In this document: in pieces, positions 22,600-34,688 of the stretch
Numbering within the stretch: the first letter of the stretch is position 1
Layout of the letters: each line of letters opens with the position of its first letter
Assembly (NCBI GenBank): GCA_036186865.1
Contig: AP025067.1
Span: 14,381,177-14,445,176, forward strand
Source of the DNA: Eustoma russellianum
Lineage: Eukaryota > Streptophyta > Magnoliopsida > Gentianales > Gentianaceae
Length of the DNA stretch: 64,000 nt
Direction: 5' to 3'
The notes under the pieces: generated by a model
What the model was told of the DNA's origin: nothing
What the model saw: only the letters and a program-made list of their open reading frames with translations
The model's database searches: none
Position numbers and translations under genes: made by a program

Positions 22600-24752
22600 T
22601 GTTGAGAAATATGTTTGGATAATTTTCAAAGTCATGATTTTAAGTGATGAATATTTAAAAATATCACATATGGTGTTATAAATGAAAGAGTTGAATAAGT
22701 GAAGAAAAATGACACGATGTCTAGGGTTGTTAGAAATATTTTTCTAAAATGTGATAAAATAGTTGTTTTTATTTTTACATGATTTATATATGTTTATCAT
22801 GTTGTGATTATGTGATTTTTATGATGATAATATCTTGTGACTAATATGCCCTCGAAGTTTCTACAACTTACCAAAAAGGACAAAAGTGGTATTTTGAGTT
22901 TTGTAGGTACTCGACATGGTGAATATGATTCAAGAAGATATTATCATCTTATTTATTATCAAGAAGGTGTTATTATATTTAATTCTGACTATCGGGGTCA
23001 TTTCTGGAGTTTTATCTCACTAGGGGCATTTTGGTCATTTTACCCCCGAAGACAGTTTTGGTATTTTTACTCAAGGAATCTCTTGAGTATCTTATTATAT
23101 TCATTCTGGAGTTCATTTAGTATATTCTTGAAGATTATTTGGTGGTTTTCTATTTTATTCTCTCATTTGATGATTTTATCGACGGTAGCGGGATATGTGA
23201 CGGTATTCAAGGTCACGTTCTATTTTCTCTTGAAGACTCTTATATATATGTTATTGGAGGTTCTTAATCATCATCTTTCAGAGATTACAAGGTGTCCTTG
23301 GTGCAAGATTCATCACAATATGTCAAGGAGAAATAGGAATTTTGATATTATATGTTGACATAACCTTGTCAACTATTATTTGTTGATTTCTTCTCAAAAA
23401 TCTGAGTTGGTATACATATACACAGCCTCCAAAACGTGATTATACAGATGGAGATGATGTTTTTCTCATTTTATGAGTTGGAGACAAGAAGACAAACCAA
23501 AAGCAAGCTAGTTGGCAAAAGTTGCCAACTTGAAATTTCAAATTTGAATGTAATGGAGACAAGATTGTTGGAGATGATTATGGAGGTGTTTTAATTCAAA
23601 ATTCTCAGTCATCACATGGTCTAAAAGTTTGAGGGAATATGCCATCAATTCACTCTATAAATAGAAGGCAAGGTGAAGAAGAGAAGACACACACTTGAAA
23701 GCAAAAATTGAAGATTGTTGTCTTGCTATTCTCTTTTCATATTTTCGTTCATACTTTGTGTAGCTAAGGTGTTCCATTTCTAGTTGTTGTCCAGCTACAC
23801 TATACACACCTTTTTGTGTCTTATTTTTAAGATTGATTAGCCAAATCTATAAGGCTACATCAATAGGTGATAGAGGTGTTGCAACCAAGAGTTGCATAAA
23901 GGTGTTCATCCAAGTCTTGAATAGGGTTGGTGTTTAACCCAAGGATCAAGCTTGGTTCTTGCTGTAATTTGGTTCATACCATAGTGAAATCCAAGGAAAG
24001 GTGTTCCTTGGGACTGGAGTAGGTCACATTGACCGAACCAGGATAAATTCTTGGTGTTCTTGTCTTCTTTACATTTTTCTGTTTTCTGCCCTTTTTCACT
24101 ACAGATTTCACACAAATTTTCACGTTTTGAAAAAATAGGTAAACACTTTCAAAATTCGTGATTTTTGGTGAAGTTATACTTCAGACTGTTAATTTTCATT
24201 TGCAACAAGAATCACTTGATTTGAGCAACGGAAAGTTAGTCTCTCAGTCATTGCAAGATAACTGCTCCAATCTGGCTGCAATCTGACCAGTTTTGAGAAA
24301 ACTTGAATTCTGTATTTATCCATAATTGTTTGAAGTCAGGGCCTTTTGAAACATTAACTACACTTTCTAAGGAGTGTTTTGATATAAAGATTAATCTTTT
24401 TGGTCAAGTATTCAAAGAGAAATACATTTTGTAAAATCAGCAACATTCTGTCCAATTCTGTCCTGTTTGACCATCTGAAGTTCTTTATTTGTTTGAAGGG
24501 CCAAACGATCTTATTTGTATCTGATTTTTGGACAGAGTCTTGTTAACACATTGAAGTTCAATTCTGGAAAGTTTCACGATTTTTGAAGTTGTGTACATTT
24601 ATTTGTGAATTTTTCAAAAACGGGTTCTGAATCTGAGGTGGTCTCAGATTCTGTTTTCAAAGGGGATTTTAACAAAGGGTTGTAGTGTAATTTCCGCTAA
24701 CCACTATTCACCCCCCCTCTAGTGGTGTTTATTGCAGGTGCACGGTCCAACA
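22600..24752 (+). repeat. 5' LTR of the plus-strand copia
   Basis: Ends are TGTTGAG and GGTCCAACA. It is nearly identical to 30532-32682. It contains a 173-codon open frame at 22837-23358 that is also open in the other LTR (see findings) and a TATA box at 23656. Confidence 0.93.
23656..23663 (+). promoter_or_regulatory. TATA box of the copia LTR promoter
   Basis: TATAAATA in the context CACTCTATAAATAGAAGG lies 1056 bases into the LTR. The same box is at the same offset in the 3' LTR (31588-31595). It is the likely core promoter driving the genomic RNA, with transcription starting some 30 bases downstream. Confidence 0.75.
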
Positions 24753-24754
24753 TT

Positions 24755-24767
24755 TGGTATCAGAGCC
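24755..24767 (+). promoter_or_regulatory. tRNA-iMet primer binding site
   Basis: TGGTATCAGAGCC starts two bases after the 5' LTR and is complementary to the 3' end of initiator tRNA-Met. Confidence 0.92.
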
Positions 24768-24894
24768 AGACCAACACCACTCAAAAGAAGCAAGATTCAA
24801 CACCATACAAGGCCAAGAAACAACGATTCATTATATACTACTTGTCTCAAATCCAAGGTACATACTATAGCTATTGTTTCTCACAAAGGTGAAA

Positions 24895-26051
24895 TGGAAG
24901 GTATGTTTACCCAACGCCCTCCTCTTTTTGACGGTAATAATTTTGTTCATTGAAAACTTAGGATGAGGCTATTCTTAATGGCTATAGACATTGATTTATG
25001 GTCTATAGTTGAAGATGGGTCGTACATTCCAACGAAAATTGAAAAAGTTAATGAAGTTACACAATAAGTAGAGAAATATAAAAGTGAATGGTCAACTGAA
25101 GATAAAAAGAAAATGTCTATGAATGCCAAAGCAATGCAATTACTTTTGAATGGACTTAGTGTTTCTGAAGCAGGTTATGTATCGAATTGTACTAGTGCTC
25201 AAGATATGTGGAAGTCTTTAGTGTTAAAACATGAAAGAACAAGTGGTGTAAAAGAGTCGAAGATAAACATGCTTATGACTGAACTTGAATCTTTCAAAAT
25301 GTTGCCAAAAGAATCCATAACATCTATGGATTTGAGAATTACTAACATCTTCAATGCACTTGAAGCTTTAGGTAAATCTTTTACAAACAATGAGAAGGTT
25401 CAAAAGGTGTTGCGAAGTCTTCCGGCTGAATGGGATCCAAAGGTGACGGCAATCGAAGAAACAAAGTCAATTACTAAGATGGATGAATTAATAGGATCAC
25501 TCAAAGTATATGAGGTAAAATTGAATCAACGAAAATCTGAATTATCAAAGATGTCAAGTAAGTCTGTTGCTTTCAAATCATCTGAGTCATCTCATAGAAA
25601 CAATGATGGAAGTAATAGTGATAGTGAATTAGATGATGATTTAATATTAATAGCTAGAAAACTTAGAAAGTTTTTCAAACGGCCTAATCGAAATAGACAA
25701 CAGTCTTCTTCATCCTCTTCTCAACCAAAGAAAAAAAATTTTAATAATAACAAGTGGAATAATAGAGAATTAAAATGTTATGAATGTGGTCAAAAAGGAC
25801 ACATTTCTTACGATTGTCCGGAAAAGAAAAATAATAATAACAATAATAAGCAAGTCAAAGACAAGGAGCCTCAATGGTCCAAAACAAAGGAGCCAAATGT
25901 AAGAAAAGGCAAAGGAGCAATGAAGGCGAGCACATGGAGCGACTCATCTGACTCAGAATCAGAAAATGAAGAAGCTCAAGTCTGCTTCGTATCCAGCGAG
26001 GTAATATCTTCTTCTGATATAGATTTGATGAAATGTATGAAGAATTCTTAA
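24895..26051 (+). pseudogene. Copia gag with zinc knuckle, two early stops
   Basis: Gag begins at MEGMFTQRPPLFDGNNFVH (24895). A TGA at 24952, where copia gags usually have Trp, and a TAA near 25066 break the N-terminus. The open part from 25113 carries LQLLLNGLSVSEAGYV-like capsid features, LRSLPAEWDPKVTAIEETK, a Ser/Lys/Asn-rich linker and the knuckle CYECGQKGHISYDC. A stop after MKCMKNS at 26051 is followed in another frame by the rest of gag. Confidence 0.88.
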
Positions 26052-27003
26052 AGATGCATGCTCACTGTAAAAGGCTATCTAAAGAGAAAAAGAAACTAAC
26101 TGAAGAAAATGATAAGTTGAAGACGTCCAACTTGGAATTTTCTGATCAGTTAGAATCTTTTAAACAAGAGTCTACTAATACTCTTGATTCTCTTAAGATT
26201 AAAATTGAATCACATAGGAAAAATGAAAATACATTGAAAACTGAAAATAATATATTAAAAACTAAGCTAGTTAATTGTGAAAAAGAAATAGCACAACTTA
26301 CTACATCTAAAATAGATTTAGAAAAAATGTTGGAACAGTTTAAGTCTGTAACCAATATGTTAGATCCTTTAATTTCGTCACAAAAATATAGAAATGATAA
26401 AAAGGGGTTAGGCTATATAGAAGAAAATGACAAGTTAGACAAAAAGACTAATTTTATATCATCAAGTCTAAATTGCCATATAGTACAACTAAGTCAAATG
26501 TACATATTTTGCCTACTCCTTCCTCTACTCATTCTAAGGTAAAAATACAACATGCACCTCCAAAAGCATCAAGGCAAAACTTTTCATCTAGATCACATAA
26601 AAATTATGCATATATGTATAAAAATGTATCTAAGCAAAATCAAATGCATCCAACTTATCATAATACATATAAACCTAAATATAGGCAACATACATATCCT
26701 CCTTATAAGACTTATAGGAATTCACATACATCATATGATTATACATACATGGCGCCATTCAAGAAACAAAATCATATGCCTCATACTCATTATCATAGTT
26801 GGCCAAAATATGATGCATATAAACCAAGATATAACATGTATGACAATGTAACATCTTTTAAATGGAATCGTCAAATACATGTTAATCCTCTTTATTCAAC
26901 TTATGAAAAAGCCGAATATGTACCCAAAAGGTACATCCAAGTTTGGATACCCAAAAGGTATATAAACAAGGATGGAACCTCTAACATTCAAGGACCCAAG
27001 TAA
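26033..27003 (+). pseudogene. Copia gag C-terminal spacer (coiled coil, Tyr/His-rich)
   Basis: The frame at 26033-26542 starts MYEEFLKMHAHCKRLSKEKK and forms a long coiled coil (ENDKLKTSNLEFSDQLESFK, TLKTENNILKTKL). A frame change near 26480 leads to the Tyr/His/Lys-rich stretch at 26473-27003, with repeated Tyr-Lys and His-Thr motifs ending YVPKRYIQVWIPKRYINKDG. This spacer between the knuckle and protease is typical of SIRE-type gag-pol. The minus-strand element at 45000-45970 has a homologous decayed copy. Confidence 0.75.
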
Positions 27004-27084
27004 AGGGTACCTAAAAACTTTGTCTCCATTGTAGGAAAATTGTAAAGAGTACAAGAAGGAGGCAAAGTCAAAGAATCTAAAAAC

Positions 27085-28027
27085 CAAGTGGTTTTTAGAT
27101 AGCGGGTGTTCAAGGCACATGACGGGCAACCCCAAACTATTCACCGAACTGGAACAAATCGATAATGGAGGAAAGGTGACATTCGGTGACAACAACCAAG
27201 GCAAGGTTATTGGAAAAGGAACAATTGGGGACCCTAACACATTGCAAATACGAAATGTGTTATTAGTAAGCAATCTTTCTTACAATTTATTAAGTATTTC
27301 GCAACTTATAGATTCTGGTTATCATGTCTCTTTTCTTCCTAATTGTTGTGATATAATAAATGAAAAAGGAGAAATTTTACTAAAAAGAAATAGGGATGGT
27401 AACATTTATACACTATCACTAAATAACATATTAAATGCTAGGATTAAGTGTTTAGTATCACATGACTTAGATGTGAACTTATGGCATAGACGACTAGGCC
27501 ATATAGGAGTTTCAACCATAGAAAGATTATCTAAGAAGAATCTAATTAGAGGAATGCCTAAGTTAGACTTACATAATTTTCAATTATGTGAAACATGTAT
27601 TAAAGAAAAACATATAAAAGAGAAAATGAAATCAAAACATGAAGTGAGTACTAGTCATGTACTAGAACTGCTTCACTTAGACTTATTTGGTCCAAGTAGG
27701 ACAAGAAGTCTAGGTGGACACTACTATGTGTGTGTCATAGTAGATGATTACTCACGATACACATGGACATTGTTCTTAACACACAAAGACGATGCTCCAT
27801 TGGTAATCGAAAATCTTATTAAGCAACTTGAAAATCTTTATGAAGAAAATGTTAAAAGAATTAGAAGTGATAGAGGTGGAGAATTTAAAAACAAAGATAT
27901 AATTAAGTTTTGTGAATTACATGGAATAAAACATGAATTCTCATCACCAAGAACACCACAACTCAATGTGAAAACAAAGTACCTAGATATTTGTGGGCTG
28001 AAGCTGTTAGTTGTGCATGTTATATAA
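27085..28027 (+). pseudogene. Copia protease, GAG-pre-integrase and integrase core
   Basis: WFLDSGCSRHMTGNPKLF, with the retropepsin D-S-G intact, starts near 27090. LWHRRLGHIGVSTIERL is the pre-integrase block. LLHLDLFGPSRTRSLGG and IVDDYSRYTWTLFL carry the first integrase Asp, and IRSDRGGEFKNKDIIKFC the second. After SPRTPQLN a 46-bp deletion shifts the frame, so the residues from VKTKYLDIC on are out of frame and the third catalytic region is lost. Confidence 0.9.
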
Positions 28028-30219
28028 TAAATAGGCTTTCTATTAGAAAGAAATTAAATAAAACACCATATGAGTTATTGAATAATAGACAACCTAAGGT
28101 AGATTATCTTAGAGTATTTGGGTGTAAATGTTTTGTACTTAATACCAAAGATGATCTAGATAAATTTGAACAAAAGTCTATTGAAAGCATATTTGTTGGA
28201 TATTCAACTAACTCAAAGGCATATAGGTGTTATAATCATGCATCTAGAAAAATAATTGAATCTATACATGTGAAATTCAATGAGAATGCATATTTTGATG
28301 TAAGTGATAAAAAGAAACAAGAGAATAATGTTGAAAATATGTTTGATGATGATGATATATTACTTGAGCCTGTTCTTGATCATCTAGAACCAACTTCCCC
28401 TGAACAAGATGTGCATGAATCTTTAGGTGAAATAAATCAAGAAATTTCACAATTGGAAGATAATTTATCTAACTTACAGGATGTTCCAATTGTATATGAA
28501 AATATTCACACGAATGAAACATTTGAACTAGAAGAAGGTGAACCTAGTCAACTTAGGAATTGGTGGCTTATAGAAGATAAACATAAACACCCTAAAGAGC
28601 TAATCATTGGTGATCCAAGTGTTGGGGTTAGAACACGTAGAAACATAAGTCAAGCTGAAGGGCATATCTTAATATCACACTTAGAACCTAAAAATATTAA
28701 GGAAGCCTTAGGCGATTTATCATGGATAGATGCCATGCATGAGGAGTTAAACCAATTTATCCAAAATAATGTATGGGACTTAGTGCCTAAACCTGAAAAT
28801 AAATCTATAATAGGAACAAAATGGATATTTAGAAACAAAATGGATGAACAAGGAAACATCACAAGGAATAAAGCTAGACTAGTCGCACAAGGTTATAATC
28901 AACAAGAAGGTATAGATTATGAAGAAACCTTTGCACCCGTTGCACGACTAGAAGCAATTAGATTGTTACTTGCGATTGCAAGTCTAAGCAATATTAAGCT
29001 CTTCCAAATGGATGTCAAGAGTGCATTCTTGAATGGATACATTCAAGAAGAGGTGTTTGTCAAACAACCCCCTGGATTCGAAGATCCAAAGAATCCTAAC
29101 CATGTTTACAAGCTTAAGAAAGCTCTATATGGTTTGAAACAAGCTCCAAGAGCTTGGTATGATAGATTTGCGAACTTTCTTATTGCAAATAATTATCAAA
29201 GGGGAACAATAGACAACAAATTATTTCTAAGACAAAAAGATAATGATTTGTTAATAGTTCAAATCTATGTAGATGATATAATCTTTGGTTCAACAAACCC
29301 TACCTTAGTAAAAGACTTCGAAGAATGTATGAAGTCAGAATTTGAAATGTCAATGGTAGGAGAGTTGAATTATTTCTTAGGACTTCAAATCAAACAAACC
29401 CCTCAAGGAATTCACATTAGCCAACTTAAGTATGTCAATGATATGATTAAGAAGTTTGGCTTTGAAGAATTAAAACCAACACCTACCCCCATGAGTGTTA
29501 GCACCAAACTAGACAAGGATGAAAATGGTAAAACTTTTGATGACACACTCTATAGGTCTATGATTGGATCACTATTATACTTAATTGCATCAAGACCTGA
29601 TATCATGTTTAGTGTGTGTATGTGTGCTAGGTTTCAATCTTGTCCTAAGGTATCACATTACAATGCAGTTAAAAAGATCTTTAGATATCTTAAGCATACA
29701 CCTCACTTAGGACTGTGGTATGATAGAAACGCTAAGTTGGAATTACACGCATATAGTGATGTTGATTATGGTGGTTGCAAATTAGATAGAAAATCCACTA
29801 GCGGTACTTGTCAATTCATAGGAACCAACTTGATTTCTTGGTTTTCTAAAAAGCAAGCTAGTGTAGCTCTTTCTACCACTGAAGCCGAGTATATCGCTTT
29901 GAGTTTATGTACTACCCAAATACTTTGGCTTAAACAGCAACTTAGTGATTTTGGCATTAAAATGAATAAGATTCCAATTTTCTACGATAGCACAAGTGCA
30001 ATCAATCTTTCACGGAATCCGGTGCTTCATTCTAAGGCCAAACACATTGAGGTGCGATATCACTTTCTTCGTGATCATGTTCAAAATGAGGATATAGTGA
30101 TAAACCACATAAGAACTGATCATCAAATCGCTGATATCTTCACCAAACCCCTTAATCAAGCCACTTTTGAAAACTTACGAGCCAAATTAGGAATGATGAC
30201 TTACGATACCATTGTATAG
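27991..30219 (+). pseudogene. Copia integrase C-terminus, reverse transcriptase and RNase H
   Basis: A long frame starts at MWAEAVSCACYIINRLS, just after the integrase deletion. The RT has GTKWIFRNKMDEQG, QMDVKSAFLNGYIQ, VYKLKKALYGLKQAPRAWYD and the catalytic YVDDIIFGST. The RNase H has AYSDVDYGGCKLDRKSTSG, where normal copies usually have SDADWAG, then ALSTTEAEYIAL and SAINLSRNPV, and it ends LNQATFENLRAKLG. This is the best-preserved pol domain set in the window. Confidence 0.92.
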
Positions 30220-30518
30220 TTCTATCTTTTGCATGATTTGCAAAATAAAGGGGGAGATAGAATAAGAACATGATTTTAGTTGGTAAGTCATGTTTTAGTT
30301 GGTAAGTCATGATGAATCATATGCTAAGTTTTTTATTGGTATAAATTTTGGAGCATAGGTTAAGGGGGAGAGTATGAATTGAGAGGGAGCAGCATACTAT
30401 TTAAACGTTGAAAACATAGTTGAAAACATTTGGTTAAACTTTTGATTAAACATTTGGTTAAACTTTTGGTTATAAGTTGTGACATTAAAATCATGTTAGA
30501 TTATTTTGAAAATCATCC

Positions 30519-30531
30519 AAAAGGGGGAGAA
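30519..30531 (+). promoter_or_regulatory. Polypurine tract of the plus-strand copia
   Basis: AAAAGGGGGAGAA directly precedes the 3' LTR. An earlier purine run, AAAGGGGGAGA at 30247, could be a secondary tract. The 300 bases between the pol stop and the LTR carry no ORF. Confidence 0.78.
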
Positions 30532-32682
30532 TGTTAAGAAATATGTTTGGATAATTTTCAAAGTCATGATTTTAAGTGATGAATATTTAAAAATATCACA
30601 TATGGTGTTATAAATGAAAGAGTTTAATAAGTGAAGAAAAATGACACGATGTCTAGGGTTGTTAGAAATATTTTTCTAAAATGTGATAAAATAGTTGTTT
30701 TTATTTTTACATGATTTATATATGTTTATCATGTTGTGATTATGTGATTTTTATGATGATAATATCTTGTGACTAATATGCCCTCGAAGTTTCTACAACT
30801 TACCAAAAAGGGCAAAAGTGGTAGTTTGAGTTTTGTAGGTACTCGACATGGTGAATATGATTCAAGAAGATATTATCATCTTATTTATTATCAAGAAGGT
30901 GTTATTATATTTAATTCTGACCATCGGGGTCATTTCTGGAGTTTTATCTCACTAGGGGCATTTTGGTCATTTTACCCCCGAAGACAGTTTCGGTATTTTT
31001 ACTCAAGGAATCTCTTGAGTATCTTATTATATTCATTCTGGAGTTCATTTAGTATATTCTTGAAGATTATTTGGTGGTTTTCTATTTTATTCTCTCATTT
31101 GATGATTTTATCGACGGTAGCGGGATATGTGACGGTATTCGATGTCACGTTCTATTTTCTCTTGAAGACTCTTATATATATGTTATTGGAGGTTCTTAAT
31201 CATCATATTTCAGATATTACAAGGTGTCCTTGGTGCAAGATTCATCACAATATGTCAAGGAGAAATGGGAATTTTGATATTATATGTTGACATAACTTTG
31301 TCAACTATTATTTGTTGATTTCTTCTCAAAAATCTGAGTTGGTATACATATAAACAGCCTCCAAAACGTGATTATACAGGTGGAGATGATGTTTTTCTCA
31401 TTTTATGAGTTGGAGACAAGAAGACAAACCAAAAGCAAGCTAGTTGGCAAAAGTTGCCAACTTGAAATTTCAAATTTGAATGTAATGGAGACAAGATTGT
31501 TGGAGATGATTATGGAGGTGTTTTAATTCAAAATTCTCAGCCATCACATGGTCTAAAAGTTGGAGGGAATATGCCATCAATTCACTCTATAAATAGAAGG
31601 CAAGGCGAAGAAGAGAAGACACACACTTGAAAGCAAAAATTGAAGATTGTCGTCTTGCTATTCTCTTTTCATATTTTCGTTCATACTTTGTGTAGCTAAG
31701 GTGTTCCATTTCTAGTTGTTGTCCAGCTACACTATACACACCTTCTTGTGTCTTATTTGTAAGATTGATTAGCCAAATCTATAAGACTACATCAATAGGT
31801 GATAGAGGTGTTGGAACCAAGAGTTGCATAAAGGTGTTCATCCAAGTCTTGAATAGGGTTGGTGTTTAACCCAAGGATCAAGCTTGGTTCTTGCTGTAAT
31901 TTGGTTCATACCATATTGAAATCCAAGGAAAGGTGTTCATTGGGACTGGAGTAGGTCACATTGACCGAACCAGGATAAATTCTTGGTGTTCCTGTCTTCT
32001 TTACATTTTTCTGTTTTCTGCCCTTTTTCACTACAGATTTCACACAACTTTTCACGTTTTGAAAAAATAGGTAAACACTTTCAAAATTCGTGATTTTTGG
32101 TAAAGTTATACTTCAGACTGTTAATTTTCATTTGCGACAAGAATCACTTGATTTGAGCAAGGAAAAGTTAGTCTCTCAGTCATTGCAAGATAACTGCTCC
32201 AATCTGGCTGCAATCTGACCAGTTTTGAGAAAACTTGAATTCTGTATTTATCCATAATTGTTTGAGGTCAGGGTCTTTTGGAAACATTAACTAGGCTTTC
32301 TAAGGAGTGTTTTGATATAAAGATTAATCTTTTTGGTCAAGTATTCAAAGAGAAATACATTTTGCAAAATCATCAACATTCTGTCCAATTCTGTCCTGTT
32401 TGACCATCTGAATTTTTTTATTTGTTTGAAGGGTCAAACGATCTTATTTGTATCTGATTTTTGGACAAAGTCTTGCTAACACATTGAAGTTCAATTCTGG
32501 AAAGTTTCACGATTTTTGAAGTTGTGTACATTTATTTGTGAATTTTTCAAAAACGGGTTCTGAATCTGAGGTGGTCTCAGATTCTGTTTTCAAAGGGGAT
32601 TTTAACAAAGGGTTGTAGTGTAATTTCTGCTAACCACTATTCACCCTCCTAGTGGTGTTTATTGCAAGTGCACGGTCCAACA
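30532..32682 (+). repeat. 3' LTR of the plus-strand copia
   Basis: It is the partner of 22600-24752, with only scattered substitutions and a short deletion in the C-run near 32646. It ends GGTCCAACA, followed by GTATC. Confidence 0.93.
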
Positions 32683-33366
32683 GTATCAACGTGGTATCAG
32701 AGATCAAGCAGGGTGAATAGGAATGTTATAATGAGTCGTTTTATTTGTAGACTCCATTGAAAGATCCATGAGTGCTCAAAAGATATTTTATTCTTTTGCC
32801 TTGAGCCTATGGTCTATTGGTAGAAGAAGTTTAAAGGTGGAAAAATCAAGCAATGCCAATTCCGCAGCCTCTTCTCCATGAAGTTAGTTTTCTGCATGAA
32901 GAAGCCCATGTTCCAACTGAAACTCTTGTTGATAAAAAAAATCGTGACTGAAAACCTAAAAGAAACAGAATCTGTAGTTGAAAGTGATGGAAAATAATTG
33001 AAGAAGTTGAAACTGAAGAAGATTTTACAAGTGATGAAATTGTGATCCATTTATGTAGAAACAACAAGAATATTCATGTTGATATAAAAAGGGATGAAAA
33101 ATATTTTTTAAAATTATGTTGATCTACTTCCTTCTTTGTCTCTCTTTGTGGTACTTGAAGTGAAGGTGTCATTGCATCATAAGCATGTTACATCAAGGAT
33201 CCATGCGCTTGAAACAAGTGTGAAGCGAAAAAAGTTTGTGTTGATCGTCTTGTTTTGTATCATTTTTATATTGTATCATATTTATACAACATTTCTTATG
33301 TTCGACTTTTTTTGATCTTGAAGCTTTTGATTCGAGGACGAATCCTTTTGAAGAGGAAGGAAATGA
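32683..33366 (+). other. Remaining internal region of the gutted gypsy element
   Basis: After GTATCA (LTR end) and ACG comes the primer-like TGGTATCAGAGA. The following 600 bases hold only broken acidic reading frames such as EEVETEEDFTSDEIVIH. Near 33330 the frame DSRTNPFEEEGND is the end of a gypsy integrase, followed by the purine tract GAAGAGGAAGGAAA. The whole pol region between is absent. Confidence 0.65.
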
Positions 33367-34025
33367 TGTTGGTTTTGATATGCTCATACGTGTAGCGCAC
33401 GACACGTGTAACTTAAGTTACATATCAAACACATGTGGACTTATGTATGTTATATATTATATGTTACAAATGTCACGTAATATTTGTATTACGTACGCAT
33501 CCACACGTTAAGTGATCACTGTGATATATTAGTGGATACGCAGTATAATCTGAATGGATTTATACAGTTACAGTCCTTGATGGTAGGACTCGTAAAGTCG
33601 AGACCGTATTATTAATGACATCTGGTCCCTGAGGGACAAAAGCCCACGAGTATTCTTCTTGAAGTGTTTTAAGTAAGCTATTTAATATATATAATTTATA
33701 TATATATTAAATATTTCCGTTTCATATATTAATGAAACGTTATATTCATTTCAACGGAAATTGATGAAGCATTTTATTAAGAAACGTTTCAACATTTACA
33801 TTTCAAATGTTTCAGCAAATTGATGCTTTTACATTCCACTATATATAAGTGAAGCAAGTGCAAAGTGAAAATACAGAGTGCGGGACAAAAGCTTGCAGGA
33901 GCCATTTCGTTGCTCTATTTTTGTAAAGTTCAGAAGCTTCATTTGCAAGCATTCAGGAGCTCTTTAGCTCTTTTTCATTGCTTTGCACATTTGCAAAGTT
34001 TTTTTACTTTGCTAATACAGAGGGT

Positions 34026-34078
<53 letters not shown>

Positions 34079-34329
34079 GAAAACACTTTCAATAGGAAGA
34101 CGCGCTACCTATTTTTTCTATCGGAATAGTAGTTGTAGTTGTTGATACTCTATTAGCGAATTCAACAACTAGTGCATTCGTGCAATCCCTTGGAAGACAC
34201 AGTTGTCTCGCGTGTCAGAACTCCTACAGCGTTAACCAATGGAGCAAGGTATACTTCCGCATTTATTTACTTTGCTTTTGTGTTCTCTTAAGCGATTCTC
34301 AGGTATTGATTTACTATGTAAATCTAACA
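33367..34329 (+). mobile_element. Solo LTR inserted at the internal/LTR junction
   Basis: A 963-base sequence with ends TGTTGG and CTAACA is flanked by the perfect duplication AATGA (33362-33366 and 34330-34334). It has a TATA-like TATATATAA at 33840 and a CA/TA microsatellite. It carries no coding sequence, PBS or PPT, so it is a recombined solo LTR of an unidentified LTR family. Confidence 0.82.
34025..34076. repeat. (CA)n(TA)n microsatellite
   Basis: A run of CA dinucleotides passes directly into about 18 TA dinucleotides, inside the solo LTR. Confidence 0.9.
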
Positions 34330-34331
34330 AA

Positions 34332-34688
34332 TGATGGACACAACTAAGGAAACCTCTTTAGTATTTTTTATTTAGTTATTTTAGGTTATGTAACTAGATA
34401 AAAATATTTATAAGAAAAATTAGCTAGGATATTATAAGGGAAATTAGATAGATATTCTTTTTTCTTGGTAGTGAAGTTTTAGGAGCTTTTGAAGCCTATA
34501 AAGGGGCCCCTTGTACACTATTTTAATTAACCCTTTTCATCAATAAAATTTTAGAAACTTGAACCTTTGCTCTTATAAGATGTTGTAAGTTTGTCTTGCT
34601 CAAGATTCATCATTTGAATTCAATTAATCTCTTGAAAAAATATTGTGATCTGGATTCATCTTTAGGCTATCCAACAACTGCCACTACA
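34332..34688 (+). repeat. Right LTR of the gutted gypsy element, truncated
   Basis: It begins TGATGGACACAAC and matches the left LTR to about 34684. The remaining 240 bases are missing where the next copia fragment begins. Confidence 0.75.

Larger units (their letters stand above)
22600..32682 (+). mobile_element. Ty1/copia retrotransposon with 2.15-kb LTRs
   Basis: The LTRs 22600-24752 and 30532-32682 are nearly identical (TGTTGAGAAATATG...GTCCAACA). A tRNA-iMet site follows the first and a polypurine tract precedes the second. Flanks are GTATT and GTATC, a 5-bp target duplication with one mismatch. Gag, protease, integrase, RT and RNase H follow in copia order on the plus strand. Two gag stops and an integrase deletion make it defective. 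A relative with the same LTR family lies at 40258-48661. The lineage is probably Maximus/SIRE-like. Confidence 0.93.
22002..34688 (+). mobile_element. Gutted gypsy derivative hosting nested insertions
   Basis: The left LTR (TGATGGGCACGG..., 22002-22599 plus 32683-32688) and the right LTR (TGATGGACACAAC..., from 34332) match over about 350 bases. A PBS-like TGGTATCAGAGA follows the left LTR at 32692. Only about 680 bases of its own internal region remain (32689-33366), ending in the gypsy integrase tail motif DSRTNPFEEEGND. The element contains a copia (22600-32682) and a solo LTR (33367-34329). Its right LTR is cut off by a copia fragment at 34689. Confidence 0.75.
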
